Positions 49,135 through 57,390 of a DNA stretch of 64,000 nt are shown piece after piece; within the stretch, counting starts at the first letter, position 1, and every line of letters begins with the position of its first letter. Origin of the DNA: Psychromonas sp. MB-3u-54 (GTDB taxonomy: Bacteria > Pseudomonadota > Gammaproteobacteria > Enterobacterales > Psychromonadaceae); NCBI RefSeq assembly GCF_002836415.1, contig NZ_PJBP01000184.1, positions 1 through 64,000 of the forward strand, read 5' to 3'. The notes under the pieces are model-generated. The model did not search any database. It was given only the letters and a program-made list of their open reading frames with translations, and was not told where the DNA came from. Both the position numbers and the translations under genes were made by a program.

Positions 49135-50592
49135 ATGGAAACGGAAATAGAAATCAAATTTTTTTTTAATTCGGAATTTGCCTTGGAATTGTATAAACAA
49201 GTCAATTTCCATCATGTTATTTCCAGTAAAAAACAATTATTAGATAATGTTTACTTTGATACGGATAAAGGTAGATTACGCAAAATGGGGATGGGATTGC
49301 GGATCCGCAGTGCTGATGAAAAATCAGAGCAAACCATCAAAACCGCAGGTCGAGTGATTGGCGGCCTGCATCAGCGGCCGGAATATAACGAGCCGATTGA
49401 TGGCTTGCATCCGGACTTGGCGCGCTTTAATGCTGAAATCTGGCCGGCAGATTGTGATCTTAAGCAGCTTGAAAATGAACTGCAGCCGATTTTTAGCACC
49501 GACTTTAATCGCCAAACATGGGTGATCGAAATGCCGCAGGAGACGTTAATTGAGGTGGCCTATGACAATGGTTTTATTGAAACAGATCGGAGCAAAAAAG
49601 AGATTTGTGAAATTGAACTAGAACTGCTTAAAGGAGATGAAAATCAGCTCTTTGTTTTAGGAGAGACGATCGCAGAATTACCACAGGTAAGATTGAGTAA
49701 TGTCAGCAAGGCACAGCGCGGCTATATGCTGGCAGACGATATTGATTTTAAAGCCAAAGCGCTTACTCCTTCACCCTTAAGCAAATCCATGTCAGTTGAG
49801 CAGGCATTGTTGATTAATCTGCAGCATGGGTTGCAGCATACCCAATACCATGAACATTGTTATCTGGAATCTTTTCAGGATGCCGCTTTATATCAATTAT
49901 TACAGGGTATTAAATTTTTAGATCAAAACCTTAAATTAGTTAAAAATGTTGTACCGCAAATATTAAATGCTGCTTGGGTGAGTGAATTACATTGGCTGGC
50001 GCGCTCTTTCTCCGGTTTTGATGAGCGTTTCATTTTGCAGAATATGTTGGAGGATGACGGTTTTTACATTCGCAAATTACCTGATTTTAAATCATTAATT
50101 AAAAAATTAGAAAAGCAGTATAATGAACAGCCTAATAGACAAGCAATAAAAGAGATTCTGACTTCAACACGTTATTGCCAATTTGTTCTGAAATTTACCC
50201 AATGGTTGATTCAATTTGAAAAAGAGTCCTTTTTCAGTCAAAAACCCAGCAGTATTGAGTCCTTTGCAACGGATTCATTAGAATCCGAATGGCGGGAATT
50301 AAAACTGCTGAGTCACCATAAGACGTTTTCTATTGCGCAACTTTTGTCATATCAAGGGTTATTGGAGTCAAACTTGCTCTTAGGCTTATGCGTTGGCAAT
50401 CTTTTTTCAGGGAAAAAAAGTAAAGATTTTCATTCCTCATGGTTGAATATTCAACAGGATATCAAAGAGTTGGCTATGGTCAATGTTATCGCAGAATATG
50501 CAGAACTTGAGATGGATAAGAGATTACAAGCCGAATATTTAAAATGGATAACGCGTAAACAAAACTCATTATTATATGCACTTACTATTTGA
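49135..50592 (+). CDS. ygiF: Inorganic triphosphatase YgiF-like, CYTH plus CHAD domains
   Basis: This 485-residue protein begins with the CYTH signature ExExK (Glu4, Glu6, Lys8), followed by the tunnel-fold residues in RIRSADE, TIKTAG and EIELELLKG. The C-terminal half (about 215-480) is helical and resembles a CHAD domain, which is thought to bind polyphosphate. E. coli YgiF hydrolyses tripolyphosphate. In E. coli ygiF is next to glnE, whereas here a four-gene operon lies between them. Confidence 0.9.
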   Translation: METEIEIKFFFNSEFALELYKQVNFHHVISSKKQLLDNVYFDTDKGRLRKMGMGLRIRSADEKSEQTIKTAGRVIGGLHQRPEYNEPIDGLHPDLARFNAEIWPADCDLKQLENELQPIFSTDFNRQTWVIEMPQETLIEVAYDNGFIETDRSKKEICEIELELLKGDENQLFVLGETIAELPQVRLSNVSKAQRGYMLADDIDFKAKALTPSPLSKSMSVEQALLINLQHGLQHTQYHEHCYLESFQDAALYQLLQGIKFLDQNLKLVKNVVPQILNAAWVSELHWLARSFSGFDERFILQNMLEDDGFYIRKLPDFKSLIKKLEKQYNEQPNRQAIKEILTSTRYCQFVLKFTQWLIQFEKESFFSQKPSSIESFATDSLESEWRELKLLSHHKTFSIAQLLSYQGLLESNLLLGLCVGNLFSGKKSKDFHSSWLNIQQDIKELAMVNVIAEYAELEMDKRLQAEYLKWITRKQNSLLYALTI

Positions 50593-50681
50593 ATCCAAGC
50601 AATCTAAACAGCAAGCCATGTTAAAAAAGAGCGATTGGCACACTGGCACTCACTAGTCTTTTTTTATACAGGAAATAAATT

Positions 50682-50705
50682 ATTAGCACTTTAAGCAGTG
50701 CTAAT
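50682..50705. terminator. Hairpin between ygiF and the yjf-type operon
   Basis: ATTAGCACT (50682-50690) and AGTGCTAAT (50697-50705) form a perfect 9-bp stem with a six-base loop between convergent genes. The following sequence is AT-rich but not a clean T-run, so it is a modest terminator candidate. Confidence 0.55.
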
Positions 50706-50743
50706 AGCCGCCTAGGGTACTGGGTAAAATCTGTTTGTAATAA

Positions 50744-51085
50744 TCACTTAGGTTTGTCGTATTCACTTTGTAGTGCAAATTGAGTTAATTCTTCAATAAC
50801 CGATTTTTTTATCTCTAATTGCTGATCAGCGGGTATTCGGTAACGTTCACCCAACTGCTGGTAATCCTGATCACTTAAACTGACGGTTAAACGCGGGCGT
50901 TTAGGTTTTTTATTTGTTGGTAAAGCGAGCAAATCGCGAATTTGCTCGGAAGGACTAATGCCCTTATCCAGTGCACTACGACGAATACTATATTGCAGTT
51001 TTGTATCCATATCGAAGGCAATTTGCACTGCTTTTGCCACATTGGCCGATTGCTGCCATTTTTTAGGTAATTCACCTTTTACCAT
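50744..51085 (-). CDS. Hypothetical protein at the end of the PspA-type operon
   Basis: I do not recognise this 113-residue protein. It is soluble and charged, rich in Gln, Lys and Arg; segments such as DTKLQYSIRRSALDKGISPSEQIRDLL and RPRLTVSLSDQDYQQLGERY have the look of two ribbon-helix-helix-like halves, which is only a guess. The ATG at 51085 has a strong AAAGGAGAATAACC leader. A nearly identical copy of its leader and first 35 codons lies just upstream, broken by a stop. It is last in an operon with yjfK, pspA-like and yjfI-like genes. Confidence 0.75.
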   Translation of the reverse strand: MVKGELPKKWQQSANVAKAVQIAFDMDTKLQYSIRRSALDKGISPSEQIRDLLALPTNKKPKRPRLTVSLSDQDYQQLGERYRIPADQQLEIKKSVIEELTQFALQSEYDKPK

Positions 51086-51248
51086 GGTTATTCTCCTTTA
51101 ATCCATCACTCAGCGACGAATACTATATTGCAGTTTTGTATCCATATCGAAGGCAATTTGCACCGCTTTTACCACATTGGCCGATTGCTGCCATTTTTTA
51201 GGTAACTCACCTTTTACCATGCTTATTCTCCTTTAATCCATAACTCAG
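50979..51248 (-). repeat. 135-bp tandem duplication of the yjfK end / downstream gene start
   Basis: Two 135-bp copies, 50979-51113 and 51114-51248, differ at about five positions. Reading on the minus strand, each copy spans the last 26 bases of yjfK (or its remnant), the AAAGGAG ribosome-binding site, and the first 35 codons of the downstream gene. The yjfK-proximal copy gives a truncated frame from 51220 to 51110 (36 aa, starts MVKGELPKK, ends in TGA). The distal copy continues into the full gene at 51085-50744. Confidence 0.95.
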
Positions 51249-51870
51249 TAATTTCATTTGCTGGTCTTAAAAAAGACAGGTAGACATCGGTATCGCCATT
51301 TTCAAAAATAAAGAGATCAATAGAGCGCTGCTCCTGGTCGCCTGCCAATGAATAAAACTCAAACTGACGGCCATGACTTTCTTCATTAAACTGAGGAGGA
51401 GTGCCATCGCGGTAATCTTCTCGATGAAAATAACCCGTAGTCATAAAGTCCTGCTGAAGATACTGTGCTGCAACCATCTCTGCATAGGGGTGTTCGAAGG
51501 TGATAGGTGTTAAACATGCATTACCCGGCGCTTCAAAAATATCAGAAAAAGCCTCTAAATCAAACAAATTCCCTACATCCTGGCGGGTCAGTAACAAACT
51601 GTACTTGACAAATTTCTGCGGGTTTTTAGGAAAACTGATATAAACAGGCTGAGGACTGATACCCCGGCCTACAACCTGAGCATAATGTTCATGCTTAAAT
51701 TCGACAGTATTTATTTCGCTAACCTCAAGTTGCTGTTTACGCATGGCTTTTGGAAGTGCAAAACTATCACCAAAACTGAAAATATCACCCACCTGCAATT
51801 CACCTGGATGGTTTAAACTGCGCGTTGGCAGCGCTTGCTTTTTAGCGAACAGTGATTTAAAGAAACTCAT
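51223..51870 (-). CDS. yjfK: DUF2491 family protein, YjfK-like
   Basis: This is a 215-residue soluble protein of unknown function. It starts MSFFKSLFAKK, like YjfK, and follows a PspA-like gene and a DUF2170 gene in the same order as E. coli yjfI-yjfJ-yjfK. Segments such as GDIFSFGDSFALPKAMRK and EFYSLAGDQEQRSIDLFIFENGDTDVYLSFLRPANEITELWIK are typical for the family. The 26 bases at its 3' end are part of the tandem duplication that separates it from the next gene. Confidence 0.85.
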   Translation of the reverse strand: MSFFKSLFAKKQALPTRSLNHPGELQVGDIFSFGDSFALPKAMRKQQLEVSEINTVEFKHEHYAQVVGRGISPQPVYISFPKNPQKFVKYSLLLTRQDVGNLFDLEAFSDIFEAPGNACLTPITFEHPYAEMVAAQYLQQDFMTTGYFHREDYRDGTPPQFNEESHGRQFEFYSLAGDQEQRSIDLFIFENGDTDVYLSFLRPANEITELWIKGE

Positions 51871-51977
51871 TATTTTTCCCTATTAAAAAGCAAAAACACG
51901 CCTCGGCGTGTTGCAGCCAAACGGCATTATTATCTAAAATTTTTATTTGCGCGCTTGGTTGTCTATTTTACTGGACT

Positions 51978-52661
51978 TTATTTGGTTTTTAAACGCGCTA
52001 GAATCGATTGCGCATTCGATTGCTGTGCGCCAATACCGGCCCCTTGCAGCTTACTTTTTAACGAAGCATCGCTGTCTTCCGATTCAAGCTGCTCTGCAGC
52101 TTTTAATTTATCATCGAAGAGAGTTTGTTTTTGTTTAATACGTTCTAATGAATCCTTTGCACTTAACAGTTTTGAGTTACTGGCAACAAAATTATCGGTG
52201 ATTGCCGATGTGGCTTTTTGTACGCTTTGTGTTGTTTTGACCATACTTAACTGGCGTTTATAATCTGTTAATTGGCGCTCACTTTTTTTAATTAAGGCTT
52301 TTAAACGATCCGCACTTTTTAAGTAACTTTCATTTGCCTGCTGCTGATCGGCAGCGCTGTTTTCAAGTTCGGCAATTTTTTCAGCAACCTCAATGGCTAA
52401 TGCTTCATTGCCCTGATTAAGTGCCTGCATAGCATATCCTTCATGCTCTTTAATAGTTGCCTGTAATTGAGTCAGCTCTCGTGCTGCCTGCATCTGTTTA
52501 GCCATCACTTCGGTTAAATCACGTTTAGCGATGGTGACGTGCTTTTCGGAATCGCGAATTTCCTGTTCAAAAATACGGGTTGAATTTGCATCAACAATAG
52601 CTTCACCCGTTTCGCGTACACCACCACGTAAAGCGCTAATGATTTTTTTAAATATACTCAT
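51978..52661 (-). CDS. yjfJ: PspA/IM30 family protein, YjfJ-like
   Basis: PspA/IM30 proteins are coiled-coil, membrane-binding proteins that form ESCRT-III-like assemblies to protect the inner membrane. The 227-residue protein begins MSIFKKIISALRGGVRETGEAIVD, an amphipathic start, followed by a nearly unbroken coiled coil to about residue 160. It shares the operon with DUF2170 and DUF2491 genes, which places it with YjfJ rather than the psp stress operon. No pspF or pspBC gene is present, so its control is unlikely to be the classic one. Confidence 0.88.
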   Translation of the reverse strand: MSIFKKIISALRGGVRETGEAIVDANSTRIFEQEIRDSEKHVTIAKRDLTEVMAKQMQAARELTQLQATIKEHEGYAMQALNQGNEALAIEVAEKIAELENSAADQQQANESYLKSADRLKALIKKSERQLTDYKRQLSMVKTTQSVQKATSAITDNFVASNSKLLSAKDSLERIKQKQTLFDDKLKAAEQLESEDSDASLKSKLQGAGIGAQQSNAQSILARLKTK

Positions 52662-52676
52662 CTTTAATACTCCGAA

Positions 52677-53090
52677 TTAATTTAAGTAGCTGCTCATTTC
52701 ATTAATCACTTCAAGACTGTTATCACTTAATGTCACAATCTCCAATTCAATGTCATCAAGCGTTGAATTAATTGATAAAGCACCATTTAATACATATTTG
52801 TCTTCGACTTTGGCAAATGAGGAAAGCGGCATAGGAATATTCATCTCCAGCATGGCTTCCATCATATTGCTTCTTAGGTCAGGTTTAACTTCATCTTCAC
52901 CCCAAAGATAAGCGATACAAAGAATCTGGTTATCACTAATAGAGATAAAGATGGGAATCTCTTCCCGTCCAATAACTTCGACCTGTAATACATCAATGTC
53001 ACCATTAATGGGTGTACAGTCAAAATTAAACCCAGTTTCACTATTATCATCTAACTGATTAAGATGGGTCGCAATATTGTGAATATTCAT
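52677..53090 (-). CDS. yjfI: DUF2170 family protein, YjfI-like
   Basis: This is a 137-residue acidic, soluble protein of unknown function. The ATG at 53090 is chosen because AAGGAG lies four bases before it; an in-frame ATG at 53114 has no such site. The sequence LEVEVIGREEIPIFIS-like core (LQVEVIGREEIPIFISIS) and the order yjfI-yjfJ-yjfK support the family. It is the first gene of the operon; a near-perfect hairpin at 53142-53168 lies upstream. Confidence 0.85.
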   Translation of the reverse strand: MNIHNIATHLNQLDDNSETGFNFDCTPINGDIDVLQVEVIGREEIPIFISISDNQILCIAYLWGEDEVKPDLRSNMMEAMLEMNIPMPLSSFAKVEDKYVLNGALSINSTLDDIELEIVTLSDNSLEVINEMSSYLN

Positions 53091-53443
53091 AATACTCCTT
53101 ATGGAAGTTGACATTTAATGTCTTGTTGACTGTTAATTTAGATTGCTTGTCATTATATGTCAAGCAATGCGGGGAAGGTCTTGTCAGCCTTTATGTTCTC
53201 TACTATTGCCTGTTCGGGATTATTTTTCAATCATCAGGTCGATTTATTAGTGAAAATTTGTCGCTCATGGTTTATTTAAGTTTGTTCAAATACCAACTAG
53301 CGTTACGTTTTTCTTTATTGTTAATAAGCTGAGATTGATCTGTATTGGATATATTAGTGAGATTTTTTACATAATAGCTAATTTAGTAGTAATCTTTAGT
53401 TATCTTTAGTAATTTATCTTATTTATTTGAGAGGGTGAATTGT
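53091..53443. other. Divergent upstream region of the yjfI operon and glnE
   Basis: The 353 bases hold no convincing gene. Upstream of yjfI there is an inverted repeat ATTGCTTG/CAAGCAAT at 53142-53168; on the minus strand TATAAT (53157-53152) sits within its loop, so the repeat could be an operator over a promoter. I did not find a clear sigma-54 GG-N10-GC element, which the classic psp operon would have. Confidence 0.5.
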
Positions 53444-56284
53444 ATGTCTTTATTAAACGATGCCGCGTTACATCATTTTGAAAATCTTAACAACCGGATA
53501 GATTTAAACTCTCTAAAGCAGTCACAGCATACTGAATTAATGAAGATTTTAGGATTAAGTGATTTTGTTGCAGAATCTTTAATTAAACAGCCGGCATTAT
53601 TAATGGATTTGTTAGACAGTGAATTACTCACTTTAGCAGATCGTAAGAAAGTCATTGCGACTGAATTAGAAAGTGCCATGGCGAAAGTGACCGATGAAGT
53701 CACATTACATAAAGTTTTACGCTTATTTCGGCGTAAACACATGGTGGTCATTGCATGGCGAGAACTACTGGGTAAAGCCCGCTTGGTCGAAAGCTTAGAG
53801 CATATCTCCTATTTGGCAGATCAATTAATTTTACAATGCATGTCCTGGCTGTATAACAAACAATGTATTGAGCAAGGCATTCCGATGAACAGCAACGGAA
53901 TGAGACAACCTTTTTTTATTTTTGCGATGGGCAAGCTGGGGGGGAAAGAGTTAAATTTTTCATCTGATATTGATCTTATCTTCACTTATCCTGAACGAGG
54001 TGAAACGCAAGGGGAACGGCGCCGTATTGATAACCAGTCTTTTTTTACTAAACTTGGGCAACGCATTATAGCAGCATTACATCAAATGACGGTTGACGGT
54101 TTTGTTTACCGTGTTGATATGCGCCTGCGTCCCTTTGGTGAGTCTGGTCCCTTAATAACCAATTTTGCATCTCTGGAAGATTATTATCAAAGTCATGGCC
54201 GCGATTGGGAAAGATATGCAATGATTAAGGCGCGGGTGATTGGTGAAGAAGGAGATTACAAAACAACCCTTGAAGCCTTATTGAAACCGTTTGTTTATCG
54301 CCGTTATATCGATTTTAGTGCGATTGAATCATTACGTAAAATGAAAGCCATGATCAGCTCCGAGGTACGCAGAAAGGGGCTGACCGATAATATCAAACTG
54401 GGTAAAGGTGGGATTCGGGAAATTGAATTTGTTGTGCAGGCATTTCAATTGATTCGCGGCGGGCGCCGGGCCGAGCTGCAATGCAAGGGACTGCGAGAAG
54501 CCTTAAAAGTACTTGCTGAGATAGATGAGGTGCCTAAGGAACGAGTTCAAAGCCTGCTTGAGGCTTATTATTTTTTACGTGCGGTAGAAAATGTTCTGCA
54601 GCAAATAGGCGATAAACAAACCCAGACATTGCCCGATAATGAGCTTGATAAATTACGTTTAATTACCGTGATGGACTATCCCAACTGGCAAGATTTTTAT
54701 CATAAATTAACGCAAGTGATGGAGTGTGTGCACGCTGAATTTAATTGGGTTGTCGGTGGGGATGAGGAAGCGCATGATGAAGCCGATCAAGCATTATCTG
54801 AATTGTGGGCTTTACATTTAAGTCAGCAGGAAGCTGCCCGTTTGTTACATGAAAAGGGCTTGGATGAGTCGCTTGCCGCGCACTTTGCAACGGCATTAAG
54901 CGCATTAAAAGAGGAGTTGAAAAAACGCCCGATCGGGCCGCGTGGTCAAGCGACTTTAGATAAACTGATGCCGCGTATGATTGAGCTTATATGCGTCTAC
55001 CCGGATCCCGTTGAGTTACTCAAACGTATTACTGCCTTATTATTAAAAATAATCAGTCGCACAGCCTATTTAGAATTATTAAATGAGAATGACGGGGCTT
55101 TAAAACAGCTCTTAAAGCTATGCGACGAAAGTACCCGAGTCGCCTCTCAACTTGCTCGGCATCCCATTTTATTAGATGAACTATTAGATCCGCAGCAGCT
55201 CTATAAGCCCACTCAATTAGACAATTACAGAGCAGAGTTACAGCTGTTTATGTTACGTATCCCCGAGGAGGATATGGAGCAGCAGATGGAAGCATTGCGC
55301 CAGTTTAAGCAGATTCAGTTTTTATATATTGCGGCCGCTGATATTGAAAAGTCCATTAAATTACCGCAGGTCAGCGATCACCTCACTTATTTAAGTGAAG
55401 CGATAATGGATTATGTGGTGCAGATTGCCTGGTTACAGATGGTTGAAAAATTTGGTTTGCCAAGTAACGTCAGCGATTCTGATCGTAAAGGTTTTGCGGT
55501 TATTGGTTATGGAAAGATGGGGGGCATAGAGTTAGGTTACGGTTCTGACCTTGATGTGGTTTTTTTACATGATGATGATATTCAAGGGGAAACAAACGGA
55601 CGACGTAAAATAGATAATCAACTTTTTTATTTTCGTCTGGCGCAACGTATTATTCATTTATTTAGTGCACGCACCAATTCTGGGATTTTGTATGAGATAG
55701 ATATGCGCCTGCGCCCATCGGGTGATTCAGGTATATTAGTGTCCAGTATTGCAAGCTACAAAAAATATTTACAAAATAATGCATGGACATGGGAGCATCA
55801 AGCATTGGTACGCGCTCGCGCCGTCTTTTACGACGAGTTAATCTTGGCTAAATTTAATGAAGCCCGCGAAAATGTGCTATCGCAAGCGCGTAATAACAGC
55901 TCGCTAGCAACCGAGATAAGGAATATGCGCGCTAAGATGCGTAAACATCTAAGCCGGGAAAAAGAGGGACTGTTTGATTTAAAACAGTCTCCCGGAGGAA
56001 TGGTTGATATCGAATTTTTTGCCCAATATTTAGTCTTAGCACATGCCTGCCATTGCGGTAAGGCGTTGTGTAAATGGTCCGATAATTTACGTATTTTCGA
56101 AACATGTCGCAGGTTGGGCTTATTAACTTTTGATGAAGAAAAAAAACTGACGGGGGCTTATTGTGCCCTGCGTGATGCGGCGCACCGATTAACCCTGAAT
56201 AAAAAACCCCGGATCATTAAAGATGATAATTTTATTCAGGAAAGGCAGAATGTAATAAAAATATGGGAGAAATTCTTAGATTGA
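53444..56284 (+). CDS. glnE: Bifunctional glutamine synthetase adenylyltransferase/deadenylase GlnE
   Basis: GlnE adds and removes AMP on glutamine synthetase in response to PII and glutamine. The product of about 946 residues, the E. coli length, has two nucleotidyltransferase domains: MGKLGGKELNFSSDIDL near residues 162-178 (deadenylase) and GYGKMGGIELGYGSDLDV near 688-705 (adenylylase). Each is followed by a helical domain with GRDWERYAMIKARV or WTWEHQALVRARAV. The ATG at 53444 has a GAGAGGG leader; a GTG at 53435 is possible. Confidence 0.97.
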   Translation: MSLLNDAALHHFENLNNRIDLNSLKQSQHTELMKILGLSDFVAESLIKQPALLMDLLDSELLTLADRKKVIATELESAMAKVTDEVTLHKVLRLFRRKHMVVIAWRELLGKARLVESLEHISYLADQLILQCMSWLYNKQCIEQGIPMNSNGMRQPFFIFAMGKLGGKELNFSSDIDLIFTYPERGETQGERRRIDNQSFFTKLGQRIIAALHQMTVDGFVYRVDMRLRPFGESGPLITNFASLEDYYQSHGRDWERYAMIKARVIGEEGDYKTTLEALLKPFVYRRYIDFSAIESLRKMKAMISSEVRRKGLTDNIKLGKGGIREIEFVVQAFQLIRGGRRAELQCKGLREALKVLAEIDEVPKERVQSLLEAYYFLRAVENVLQQIGDKQTQTLPDNELDKLRLITVMDYPNWQDFYHKLTQVMECVHAEFNWVVGGDEEAHDEADQALSELWALHLSQQEAARLLHEKGLDESLAAHFATALSALKEELKKRPIGPRGQATLDKLMPRMIELICVYPDPVELLKRITALLLKIISRTAYLELLNENDGALKQLLKLCDESTRVASQLARHPILLDELLDPQQLYKPTQLDNYRAELQLFMLRIPEEDMEQQMEALRQFKQIQFLYIAAADIEKSIKLPQVSDHLTYLSEAIMDYVVQIAWLQMVEKFGLPSNVSDSDRKGFAVIGYGKMGGIELGYGSDLDVVFLHDDDIQGETNGRRKIDNQLFYFRLAQRIIHLFSARTNSGILYEIDMRLRPSGDSGILVSSIASYKKYLQNNAWTWEHQALVRARAVFYDELILAKFNEARENVLSQARNNSSLATEIRNMRAKMRKHLSREKEGLFDLKQSPGGMVDIEFFAQYLVLAHACHCGKALCKWSDNLRIFETCRRLGLLTFDEEKKLTGAYCALRDAAHRLTLNKKPRIIKDDNFIQERQNVIKIWEKFLD

Positions 56285-56296
56285 GAAAGATCAAAC

Positions 56297-56349
56297 TACC
56301 CAAATTACTTGAAGATGCCGAATCGGATCTTCAAGTGCTTCGAGTATAA
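56297..56349. repeat. Short ACTTGAAGATGC palindrome after glnE
   Basis: TACCCAAATTACTTGAAGATGC is followed after a few bases by GATCTTCAAGTGCTTCGAGTA, a near-palindrome. It matches the ends of elements at 45963-46204 and 62376-62698 without their interior, like a minimal or collapsed copy. It lies between convergent glnE and the acyltransferase gene, where it could also act as a terminator. Confidence 0.75.
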
Positions 56350-56381
56350 TGACTTTTCTCTGAGGGCGAGTTAAATCCTCC

Positions 56382-57302
56382 TTAATAGAAAGAGTCTTCA
56401 CCTTCCGGGCGGGTTTTAAAACGACGGTGAACCCACATATATTGATCATCACATTCTAAAATCATTTTTTCAATCTGCTGGTTGGTTTTTCGAGTATCGG
56501 CTACCAGGTCTTTACTGGGAAAATTTTCTATTTTTGGATAAAAGACTAACTCATAACCCTGCAAACCGGGAAGGCGTTTTAAGAATACCGGGATCACACA
56601 GCTATTACTTAATCGTGCGAGTGTGCTGGTACCTGATATTGTATTGCTATTCTGTACTGCAAAAAAAGGTGCAAAAACACTGCTTTTATGACGTCCATAA
56701 TCGTGATCTGGCGCATACCATAAGGGTGTCCCCCCTTTTAATATGCGTAACATACCTTTAAAGTCGGAACGATCTAACATCGCTTTATTTTCACGCATTC
56801 TGCCCCAGTAAAACCAGGAATCTAATACTGGGTTACGGTGTTTGCGGTAAACTGCGGTAGAAGGTAGTTGCAGGCCCGTAGCGCGTCCGGCCATCTCCAA
56901 AGAGAGAAAATGTGCTCCCAAAAGAATAATAGGTTGATTGCGCATTTGTGCTTGTTCAATATGCTCAAGGCCGCTCACTTTTAATAATCCCCGCACCCGC
57001 CAACTCGGCCAAAACCATGCCATCCCTATCTCTAATATAGCCATACCGGTATTTTCAAAATTTGTCTGCACTTTTTGAGTTATTTCAGCCGGACTTAAGT
57101 CGGGAAAGCACAACTCAATATTTCGGTAGGCAATTTGATATCTGGATTTGGCAATACGTGCCGCAATCCGGCCAAGGAATTTACCGATAGCAAGTAAAGA
57201 GTCATAGGGTAAAAAAGAGCTTAAAAAAAGTAGCAAAATGCCCAACCAGGTTAGCCAGTATTTAGGGTGGCAGAAATGGAGTTGTAGTTTGTAAGTGCTC
57301 AT
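56382..57302 (-). CDS. lpxL: Lipid A biosynthesis acyltransferase, LpxL/LpxP family
   Basis: Enzymes of this family add a secondary acyl chain to Kdo2-lipid A at the inner membrane. The 306-residue protein has an N-terminal membrane helix (about 15-34), the catalytic HxxxxE dyad His131-Glu136 (GAHFLSLE), and conserved APDHDYG and STLARLSN segments. It resembles LpxL or LpxP more than LpxM because of its start HPKYWLTWLGI and its acyl pocket segment. Which acyl chain it uses (lauroyl or palmitoleoyl) cannot be told by eye. Confidence 0.9.
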   Translation of the reverse strand: MSTYKLQLHFCHPKYWLTWLGILLLFLSSFLPYDSLLAIGKFLGRIAARIAKSRYQIAYRNIELCFPDLSPAEITQKVQTNFENTGMAILEIGMAWFWPSWRVRGLLKVSGLEHIEQAQMRNQPIILLGAHFLSLEMAGRATGLQLPSTAVYRKHRNPVLDSWFYWGRMRENKAMLDRSDFKGMLRILKGGTPLWYAPDHDYGRHKSSVFAPFFAVQNSNTISGTSTLARLSNSCVIPVFLKRLPGLQGYELVFYPKIENFPSKDLVADTRKTNQQIEKMILECDDQYMWVHRRFKTRPEGEDSFY

Positions 57303-57390
57303 AGGTGATTCACCGGAAAAAATAATAAAATTATTCTACCTAATTCTTGGCTAAATGCATATTTTGCCGTCTTTTTTCTATAAAGCCTTT

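Noticed and set aside
53108-53332. 74-codon hydrophobic frame between yjfI and glnE
   Set aside because: It is AT-rich with no ribosome-binding site and covers the likely promoter region of yjfI; low-complexity Leu/Tyr/Phe content is expected by chance here.
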